Shown: one piece after another, positions 1-4,666 of the stretch
How the letters are laid out: every line of letters begins with the position of its first letter
Position numbering within the stretch: the stretch's first letter is position 1
Assembly: GCA_900542825.1 (NCBI GenBank)
Contig: UQOY01000027.1
Location: 1 to 6,266 of the forward strand
Source of the DNA: an uncultured Collinsella sp.
GTDB taxonomy: Bacteria > Actinomycetota > Coriobacteriia > Coriobacteriales > Coriobacteriaceae
Direction of reading: 5' to 3'
DNA: 6,266 nt
Translations under genes and position numbers: made by a program
Notes under the pieces: generated by a model
What the model was told of the DNA's origin: nothing
Seen by the model: only the letters and a program-made list of their open reading frames with translations
Databases searched by the model: none

Positions 1-21
1 GAAAGCACTTAATGTGCTTTC
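1..21 (+). terminator. Hairpin at the window edge, possible terminator of an upstream gene
   Basis: A perfect 8-bp stem (GAAAGCAC pairing with GTGCTTTC) closes a 5-base TTAAT loop. The sequence that follows, CGTCTT, is only mildly T-rich, so as a + strand terminator it would be weak. The bases before position 1 are not visible, so the stem could be longer, or it could serve a gene on the other strand. The position ahead of the ptsH promoter fits the end of a preceding transcription unit. Confidence 0.35.
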
Positions 22-141
22 CGTCTTGCGCAGGACTGTAGAGCAGCAAACTTAACCGCCCCGCCCGGCAGGCGAGCGGCCAGCAACGACATCCGTCCAA
101 TAATTCGTGCGAAACACAATGAAAAACAGTTTGATGTGAGT

Positions 142-150
142 TAATATAAA
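142..150 (+). promoter_or_regulatory. Candidate -10 region of the ptsH promoter
   Basis: The AT-rich stretch TAATATAAA stands out in an otherwise GC-rich region about 65 bases before the ptsH start. TAATAT (142-147) or TATAAA (145-150) could be the -10 box. I see no good TTGACA-like -35 box at 16-18 bases spacing (the area around 119-127 is A-rich), so the assignment rests on the -10 and on position. Transcription would start near 155 and give a leader of roughly 60 bases containing the hairpin at 168-191. Confidence 0.35.
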
Positions 151-167
151 CAACGTCGTGAGTATGG

Positions 168-191
168 CTCCTGTCGCATGGCTGACAGGGG
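168..191 (+). promoter_or_regulatory. Hairpin in the ptsH mRNA leader
   Basis: CTCCTGTC (168-175) pairs with GACAGGGG (184-191) in an 8-bp stem that includes one G-T wobble and closes an 8-base loop. It ends about 12 bases before the ribosome binding site of ptsH. No T-run follows, so it is not an intrinsic terminator. It could stabilise the mRNA 5' end, affect translation or bind a regulator. The structure is seen directly; any function is inferred. Confidence 0.4.
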
Positions 192-214
192 TTAAACACA
201 AAAAGGAGTCAATT

Positions 215-478
215 ATGGTTTCTGAGAAGGCTACCCTCGTTAATCCTCAGGGTCTTCACATGCGTCCCGCCGGTCTCTTTGCCTCTACCATGGGCAAGTA
301 CGCCTGCGACGTGACGGTCGTAACCCCCGAGAAGGAGGTCAACGGTAAGTCCCCGATGGCACTCATGGCTGCTGGTATCCCCTGCGGCACCGAGGTCGAG
401 GTCAAGTGCGACGGCGCTGACGAGGCCGAGGCTCTGGCTGCTGCCATCGAGCTCATCAAGAGCGGTCTTGGCGAGTAG
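215..478 (+). CDS. ptsH: Phosphocarrier protein HPr
   Basis: HPr is the small cytoplasmic phosphocarrier of the PEP:sugar phosphotransferase system. It receives phosphate from Enzyme I on His15 and passes it to EIIA domains. The 87-residue product has the usual family length. The motif GLHMRPAG puts the phospho-accepting histidine exactly at residue 15, with Arg17 and Pro18 after it. The regulatory-site motif GKSPMALMAAG places a serine at residue 46, the residue phosphorylated by HPr kinase in Firmicutes. Here it is followed by Pro47 rather than the usual hydrophobic residue, so regulatory phosphorylation is uncertain. I chose the ATG at 215 because AGGAG (204-208) lies 6 bases upstream and the protein then begins as HPr proteins do. 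An in-frame GTG at 158 would add 19 residues not seen in the family. ptsI follows 133 bases downstream, the classical ptsH-ptsI order. Confidence 0.95.
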   Translation: MVSEKATLVNPQGLHMRPAGLFASTMGKYACDVTVVTPEKEVNGKSPMALMAAGIPCGTEVEVKCDGADEAEALAAAIELIKSGLGE

Positions 479-521
479 AACTCAAACGGGTCGCATGTTG
501 AACAATTAAGTTCATACTTGG

Positions 522-559
522 GGGCGCAGTGACCTGTATTAAGGTAGCTGCGCTCTTTT
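522..559 (+). terminator. Terminator-like hairpin between ptsH and ptsI, probable attenuator
   Basis: GCGCAGTGACCT (524-535) pairs with AGGTAGCTGCGC (542-553) in a 12-bp stem with one G-A mismatch and one wobble, around a 6-base loop. One or two weaker outer pairs extend it. TCTTTT follows at 554-559, so this has the form of an intrinsic terminator with a short, interrupted T-tract. Because ptsI directly follows with no clear promoter of its own, the likely effect is partial termination, giving more HPr than Enzyme I transcript. Complete termination with an unseen ptsI promoter is the alternative. Confidence 0.65.
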
Positions 560-595
560 GTCATGGATATGGCAAAACGCTTTATCACATGACAC

Positions 596-604
596 GGAGA
601 GAGG
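596..604 (+). promoter_or_regulatory. Ribosome binding site deciding the ptsI start
   Basis: The purine run GGAGAGAGG lies just before two in-frame ATG codons at 606 and 612. For the ATG at 612 the GAGG part is 7 bases away, a good spacing. For the ATG at 606 only the GGAG part, 6 bases away, could serve. Start 612 also gives the family-typical opening M-x-x-G (MYQG). Start 606 would add Met-Gly and cannot be excluded. Confidence 0.6.
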
Positions 605-611
605 AATGGGA

Positions 612-2315
612 ATGTATCAGGGAGTCAACGCATCCGAGGGTATCGGTATCGGCACCGTCATGGTCGCCGTCGATCCCGACTTGACGTTTGAGCCGCACGA
701 GGTTGCTGATTCGGCAGCAGAGAAGGAGCGCTATCAGACCGCCCTTTCGGTCTTCTGCGAGAAGACCCAGGCTCAGGCCGACCACATGAAGGAGACGGTG
801 GGCGAGGCCGAGGCCGAGATCATGAGCGGACACATTGTCCTGGCTCAGGATCCGGGCATGACCGACGCCATCAACGCCGCCATTGACGGTGGCACCTGCG
901 CTGAGCAGGCGCTCATGGACACTTCGACCATGTTCGAGAACATGTTCCTGTCCATGGACGACGAGATGTTCCGTCTGCGCGCGGCCGACATCGCCGACAT
1001 CCGCACCGGTATTCTGGCCGAGCTGCTGGGCAAGGAGGTCGTTGACCTCTCCGTCCTGCCCGAGAACACCGTCGTTGTCGTGCACGACCTCACGCCGTCC
1101 ATGACCGCCACGATCGATAAGGCCCACGTTGCCGGTATCGTCACCGAGACCGGTGGCCGCACGTCGCACTCCGCGATCATCGCGCGCGCCCTCGAGATCC
1201 CGGCCGTCCTTTCGGTTTCCAACAGCTGCACCGCACTCCGTAACGGCATGACCGTTGTCGTCGACGGTGGCAAGGGCATCGTCGAGGCCGATCCCGACGA
1301 GGAGACGCTCGCCGCCTACACCGCCAAGGCCGAGGCCTTCGCTGCCGAGAAGGCAGCCCTCGAGGCTTTCCGCGGCAAGCCGTCCGTGACTGCCGATGGC
1401 ATCAAGAAGATCATCGCCTGCAACATCGGTAACCCCGATGACGTGCCCAACGCGCTCGATCACGACGCCGAGGCTATCGGCCTGTTCCGCTCCGAGTTCC
1501 TGTTTATGGACTCTGCCGAGCTTCCTTCCGAGGAGGAGCAGTTCAACGCCTACCGCAAGGTCGCCAGCGCGCTTAAGGGCGCTCCGGTCATCATCCGCAC
1601 GCTCGATGTGGGTGGCGACAAGGAGATTCCGTATCTGCACATGGTCAAGGAAGATAACCCCTTCATGGGCTTCCGCGCCGTGCGTTACTGCCTGGCCAAT
1701 CCCGATCAGTACAAGGTCCAGCTCCGCGCCCTGCTGCGCGCCAGCGCCTTCGGCGATGTCAAGATCATGATCCCGCTCGTCACCTGCGTCGAGGAGGTCG
1801 TGGCTGTCAAGGAGCTCGTCGAGCAGTGCAAGGCCGAGCTGACCGAAGAGGGCCGCAAGTTCAATGAGAACATCGAGGTCGGCATTATGGTCGAGACGCC
1901 CGCCGCTTCGCTGCTCGCTGACCGCCTGGCCGAGGTCGCCGACTTCTTCTCCATCGGCACCAACGACCTGATCGGCTACACCATGTGCGCCGACCGTGGC
2001 AACGACACCATCTCCAACCTGTACCAGGTGTACTATCCCGCCGTGCTCCGCTCGCTCAAGAACATCATCGAGAGCGGCGTGAAGGCCGGCATCATGGTCG
2101 GTATGTGCGGCGAGGCCGCTGCCGATCCGCTGCTCGAGCCGCTGCTGATCAGCTGGGGCCTGGAGGAGTTCTCGATGAGCGCTCCGTCGATCCTGCGCGC
2201 CCGCAAGACCATCAGCCAGTGGACCAAGGCCGAGTGCGACGAGCTCGCCGAGAAGGCGCTTGCCTGCAACACCGCCGCCGAGGTCAAGGCGCTGCTCGAG
2301 TCTGCAGCTCGTTAA
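612..2315 (+). CDS. ptsI: PTS Enzyme I (phosphoenolpyruvate-protein phosphotransferase)
   Basis: Enzyme I (EC 2.7.3.9) starts the PTS cascade in the cytoplasm by autophosphorylating from PEP and passing the phosphate to HPr His15. The 567-residue product has normal full length. The N-terminal part (about 1-140) includes the HPr-binding helical region. The swivelling phosphohistidine domain carries GGRTSHSAIIAR with active His186. The C-terminal PEP-binding barrel contains LFRSEFLFM (Arg293), RTLDVGGDK (Arg329), MVETPAA (metal-binding Glu428), GTNDL (Asp452) and GMCGE (Cys499). All these sit three residues before their E. coli equivalents, which supports the chosen start. One oddity is GTNDLIGYT, where E. 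coli and Bacillus enzymes have Gln in place of the last Gly. Expression is probably linked to ptsH through the read-through hairpin upstream. An uninterrupted reading frame on the opposite strand is only a by-product of codon usage. Confidence 0.96.
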   Translation: MYQGVNASEGIGIGTVMVAVDPDLTFEPHEVADSAAEKERYQTALSVFCEKTQAQADHMKETVGEAEAEIMSGHIVLAQDPGMTDAINAAIDGGTCAEQALMDTSTMFENMFLSMDDEMFRLRAADIADIRTGILAELLGKEVVDLSVLPENTVVVVHDLTPSMTATIDKAHVAGIVTETGGRTSHSAIIARALEIPAVLSVSNSCTALRNGMTVVVDGGKGIVEADPDEETLAAYTAKAEAFAAEKAALEAFRGKPSVTADGIKKIIACNIGNPDDVPNALDHDAEAIGLFRSEFLFMDSAELPSEEEQFNAYRKVASALKGAPVIIRTLDVGGDKEIPYLHMVKEDNPFMGFRAVRYCLANPDQYKVQLRALLRASAFGDVKIMIPLVTCVEEVVAVKELVEQCKAELTEEGRKFNENIEVGIMVETPAASLLADRLAEVADFFSIGTNDLIGYTMCADRGNDTISNLYQVYYPAVLRSLKNIIESGVKAGIMVGMCGEAAADPLLEPLLISWGLEEFSMSAPSILRARKTISQWTKAECDELAEKALACNTAAEVKALLESAAR

Positions 2316-2332
2316 TTTGGTATCAGAGGTAA

Positions 2333-2362
2333 CCGCGTGGTTGGAATGGGCCGGCCACGCGG
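2333..2362 (+). promoter_or_regulatory. GC-rich hairpin between ptsI and the first PfkB kinase
   Basis: CCGCGTGG (2333-2340) and CCACGCGG (2355-2362) form a perfect 8-bp stem with a 14-base loop, 18 bases after the ptsI stop and 27 before the next start. No T-run follows (CCCTCACATA), so it is not a typical intrinsic terminator. As the gap is only 74 bases and I see no clear promoter, ptsI and the kinase are probably cotranscribed. The hairpin may protect or process the mRNA. Confidence 0.4.
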
Positions 2363-2389
2363 CCCTCACATATACAGGGGGTACTGTAA

Positions 2390-3322
2390 ATGTTCTACAC
2401 GCTAACCGCTAATCCGGCCGTCGATATGACGGTTTCGAGCTCTCCGCTCGAGCCCGACGAGAACGTCCGCACCGGTTCGGCCAGCTACACGGCTAACGGC
2501 AAGGGCCTCGACGTGTCCTTCGCCTTTAAGAAGATGGGTGTCGACACCGTCGCGCTCGGCTTCTTCGCCGGCTTCACGGGCAAGTTTATCGTCGAGGAGG
2601 TCATGAACCTGGGTTGCCTGTGCCGCCCGGTCTGGACCGACGGTATCACGCGCATCAACACCTACGTCAATGATGGCCAGCACGAGTATGGCATCCTGAA
2701 CCCCGGCGCACCGATTACGCCGCAGCATCAGGAGGAGCTCTACAACATCCTGGACACCGCGGGCGATCTTGAGTGCCTGATCGTCTCTGGCTCCGTGCCT
2801 CCCAAAGCTACGCCCGACTTCCTGGCTAAGGTCATGGAGCATGCTCAGGCTCGTGGCGCCGACGTCGTCCTGGACCTGTCCTCCGACAAGCTCAAGGAGC
2901 TCGCTCACAAGAAGCCGCTGCTCATCAAGCCGAACCATCACGAGATGAAGGCCATCTTCGGCGTGCCGGTCGACACCGACGACGAGGTCCGCGTTGCCAT
3001 GAAGCTCGCCCACGACGCCGGCGTTCAGAACGTGCTGCTCACCCGTGGTAGCCGCGGCGACGCTTACTTCTCCAATGGCGAGGACATCTGGTACGCCAAG
3101 CGTGAGTTCAACATCAAGCTGGTCTCTTCCGTCTGCGCCGGCGACTGCACCCTCGCTGCGTTCCTGCACAAGTGGTACAGGGATCGCGACAACGTCGAGG
3201 AGGCCATGAAGCTCGCTATGGCCACCGGCGCTAACGTCGCCGAGTCCGTCGGTATCGGCGACTTCGGTCACGTCGATGAGTACAGCAAGCGCGTTGCTGT
3301 CCGCAAGCTCGATCGCAAGTAA
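2390..3322 (+). CDS. PfkB-family sugar-phosphate kinase, probably 1-phosphofructokinase (paralogue 1)
   Basis: A 310-residue cytoplasmic kinase of the PfkB (ribokinase-like) family, in the branch holding 1-phosphofructokinase (FruK) and tagatose-6-phosphate kinase (LacC). The likely reaction is ATP-dependent phosphorylation of fructose-1-phosphate to fructose-1,6-bisphosphate. The opening YTLTANPAVD is typical of this branch. Further motifs are NGKG (36-39), GFFAGFTG, DGITR, SGSVPP (133-138), IKPN ending at Asn182 with Glu185 after it, and CAGD (249-252) with Asp252 as expected catalytic base. Two consensus motifs are altered: GGKG reads NGKG and GAGD reads CAGD. Length is normal and there is no sign of decay. 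AGGGGG (2376-2381) lies 8 bases before the ATG. Its place behind ptsH-ptsI suggests it handles a PTS-imported sugar, but no EII gene is present to show which. Family is confident; substrate is inferred, so no symbol is given. Confidence 0.88.
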   Translation: MFYTLTANPAVDMTVSSSPLEPDENVRTGSASYTANGKGLDVSFAFKKMGVDTVALGFFAGFTGKFIVEEVMNLGCLCRPVWTDGITRINTYVNDGQHEYGILNPGAPITPQHQEELYNILDTAGDLECLIVSGSVPPKATPDFLAKVMEHAQARGADVVLDLSSDKLKELAHKKPLLIKPNHHEMKAIFGVPVDTDDEVRVAMKLAHDAGVQNVLLTRGSRGDAYFSNGEDIWYAKREFNIKLVSSVCAGDCTLAAFLHKWYRDRDNVEEAMKLAMATGANVAESVGIGDFGHVDEYSKRVAVRKLDRK

Positions 3323-3348
3323 GCGAAACTCATTATTTTCGCGTGTAT

Positions 3349-3380
3349 GGCGCCCCGGTTTTGGCTGGGGCGTCATTTTT
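3349..3380 (+). terminator. Intrinsic terminator after the first PfkB kinase
   Basis: GGCGCCCC (3349-3356) pairs with GGGGCGTC (3367-3374) in an 8-bp stem with one G-T wobble and a 10-base loop, followed by A and TTTTT (3376-3380). It lies 26 bases after the stop codon. A smaller hairpin, GCGAAA (3323-3328) with TTTCGC (3337-3342), precedes it directly after the stop. This probably ends the ptsH-ptsI-kinase transcript. Confidence 0.8.
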
Positions 3381-3397
3381 GTATATTGTGGGCGAGC

Positions 3398-3425
3398 GAC
3401 AGGACAAGGACCCTGTTTCTTTTTG
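3398..3425 (+). terminator. Possible second, weaker terminator
   Basis: ACAGG (3399-3403) and CCTGT (3412-3416) form a short stem with an 8-base loop, plus an outer G-T wobble. The T-rich tail TTTCTTTTT (3417-3425) follows. The stem is short, so this is at most a back-up to the stronger hairpin just upstream, and it may be chance. Confidence 0.3.
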
Positions 3426-3476
3426 CCCGTCATCTCGCCGCCCTGCACGCGTTCTACACCGTTCGCCGAGTTGCTA

Positions 3477-3505
3477 TGGTCTTTTTCCGAAGCGTGGAAT
3501 ATACT
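3477..3505 (+). promoter_or_regulatory. Candidate promoter for the second PfkB kinase
   Basis: TATACT (3500-3505) is a good -10 box about 35 bases before the start codon. At a 17-base spacer the -35 position holds TGGTCT (3477-3482), which matches TTGACA poorly. A better-looking TTGCTA (3471-3476) is too far away at 23 bases. The presence of a terminator upstream makes a promoter here necessary. Transcription would begin near 3512 with a short leader. Confidence 0.45.
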
Positions 3506-3539
3506 TTCATTAACACGTTGCCTTGTGAAAGGAACTTAC

Positions 3540-4472
3540 ATGATTTACACGCTCACTGCAAATCCCGCCATTGACTACAACATTGCCTGCGACGGTCTTT
3601 CCGCCAACACCGTCACCCGCACGCGCGACGCGGTCTATACGCCCAACGGCAAGGGTCTCAACGTCTCGTTCACCCTCGATCACTACGGCGTCGACACCAC
3701 GATCCTGGGCTTTTTTGCCGGTTTCTCGGGCGAGTTTATCGTCAAGGGCGCCGAAGCCCTGGGCGTGCCCGTCAAGCCCGTGTGGACCGACGGCATCACG
3801 CGCGTCAATGTCTTCCTCAACGCCGGTCCCGATACCGAGTACAACATGGTCAATGCAGGCGCTGCCATCAATGCTGCCAACGAGCAGGAGATGTTTGAGC
3901 TCATTGATTCGCTCGACGACATGACCTGCCTGGTCATTAGCGGCTCGCTGCCCCCCAACACCTCTGAGGGTTTCCTGGCCGAGGTACTTCGCCGTGTTAA
4001 GGCAAAGGGTGCCGAGTTCGTGCTCGATATTTCGAGCCATCAGCTGGCCGACCTCATTGCCATGGAGCCGTTGCTCATTAAGCCCAACGACGACGAGCTG
4101 CTCGACATCTTTGGCATTAAGGTGAGCGGTGGCGACGACGAGTCCGTTAAGGGCGCGATGGCCGAGCTGCACGCCAAGGGCGCTAAGAACGTGCTGCTGA
4201 CCCTTGGTGGTGACGGCGCGTACTTCTCCAACGGTGAGCACATCTGGTTTGCCAACCGCACCTTTGAGGTCAAGCTGCTGTCGACGGTCTGCGCGGGCGA
4301 TTCCTCGCTCGCTGCCTTCCTGTCCGTGTGGCACGATGCCCCCGAGCGTGTTGAGGACGCCCTGCGCCTCTCGATGGCCACCGGCGCCAACGTGGTCGAG
4401 TGCCCGGGCTTGGGCGATTTTGCCAAGGTTGACGAATACAAGAAGCACATTGAGGTTCGCCAGGTCTGCTAA
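3540..4472 (+). CDS. PfkB-family sugar-phosphate kinase, probably 1-phosphofructokinase (paralogue 2)
   Basis: A second 310-residue PfkB-family kinase, clearly a paralogue of the gene before it: by hand count about 52 of the first 94 residues are identical without gaps. It begins YTLTANPAID and carries NGKG (36-39), GFFAGFSG, DGITR, SGSLPP (134-139), IKPN ending at Asn183 with Glu186 soon after, and CAGD (251-254) with Asp254 as expected catalytic base. It shares the NGKG and CAGD departures with its neighbour. The likely product is cytoplasmic 1-phosphofructokinase; tagatose-6-phosphate kinase or 6-phosphofructokinase activity are alternatives. I chose the ATG at 3540 because AAAGGA (3528-3533) lies 6 bases upstream and the start aligns with the paralogue. 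The open frame reaching back to 3276 crosses a terminator and overlaps the previous gene. It has its own candidate promoter and terminator, so it is probably expressed alone. Confidence 0.88.
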   Translation: MIYTLTANPAIDYNIACDGLSANTVTRTRDAVYTPNGKGLNVSFTLDHYGVDTTILGFFAGFSGEFIVKGAEALGVPVKPVWTDGITRVNVFLNAGPDTEYNMVNAGAAINAANEQEMFELIDSLDDMTCLVISGSLPPNTSEGFLAEVLRRVKAKGAEFVLDISSHQLADLIAMEPLLIKPNDDELLDIFGIKVSGGDDESVKGAMAELHAKGAKNVLLTLGGDGAYFSNGEHIWFANRTFEVKLLSTVCAGDSSLAAFLSVWHDAPERVEDALRLSMATGANVVECPGLGDFAKVDEYKKHIEVRQVC

Positions 4473-4494
4473 CCGCATCGATACATCGTTGCCG

Positions 4495-4529
4495 AACACC
4501 CGTTTTGGATTCCCAAGGCGGGTGTTTTT
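4495..4529 (+). terminator. Strong intrinsic terminator after the second PfkB kinase
   Basis: AACACCCGTTTTGG (4495-4508) pairs with CCAAGGCGGGTGTT (4513-4526) in a 14-bp stem with two G-T wobbles and a 4-base ATTC loop. The T-run at 4525-4529 overlaps the stem end. It begins 22 bases after the stop codon and is the clearest terminator in the window, separating the sugar genes from cca. Confidence 0.9.
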
Positions 4530-4610
4530 GCATTCTGGCCGCATGTGGCGCCTGCTGTCTCGTTCGTTCGAATCGACGATGCGATTGCATGTGCGCGCAT
4601 GCTCGTTTCT

Positions 4611-4619
4611 TGTTAGACT
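4611..4619 (+). promoter_or_regulatory. Candidate extended -10 promoter of cca
   Basis: TGTTAGACT fits an extended -10 element (TG, one base, then TAGACT as a variant of TATAAT) 47 bases before the cca start. No convincing -35 box lies at normal spacing; TTGCAT at 4585-4590 is too far. A 16-base near-palindrome (4587-4602) sits just upstream, where a regulator could act. The strong terminator before it means cca needs a promoter in this gap. Confidence 0.4.
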
Positions 4620-4666
4620 TCTTGAGAACCATCGATTAACGCTTGTATGCGTAGGAGGCCATAGGT

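Noticed and set aside
22..141. The GC-rich stretch before ptsH as a possible small gene, RNA or riboswitch.
   Set aside because: No open frame with a ribosome binding site and no riboswitch core that I recognise. The short GC hairpins around 58-80 are expected by chance in such sequence.
158..214. An upstream in-frame GTG or ATG that would extend HPr by up to 19 residues.
   Set aside because: The extension has no HPr homology, contains the leader hairpin, and the ATG at 215 has a well-spaced AGGAG and places His at residue 15.
558..611. An 18-residue N-terminal extension of Enzyme I from a TTG at 558.
   Set aside because: It begins in the T-tract of the terminator hairpin and is not part of the Enzyme I family; 606 or 612 have the ribosome binding site.
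585..2369. A 594-codon open frame on the minus strand opposite ptsI.
   Set aside because: The sense gene has all Enzyme I motifs. The opposite frame stays open because sense codons TTA, CTA and TCA, which would read as stops, are avoided in this GC-rich genome. The translated product is low-complexity and resembles no family I know.
3276..3539. An 88-residue N-terminal extension of the second kinase.
   Set aside because: It overlaps the previous gene, crosses a terminator, and the start at 3540 has its own ribosome binding site and matches the paralogue.
3300..3560. A Cra- or CcpA-type operator controlling the kinases.
   Set aside because: I compared the gap with the consensus forms I know and found no convincing match.
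2402..4544. Long minus-strand open frames opposite both PfkB kinases (2402-3448 and 3510-4544).
   Set aside because: Same codon-usage effect; they mirror the real genes, run across terminators and have no recognisable domains.
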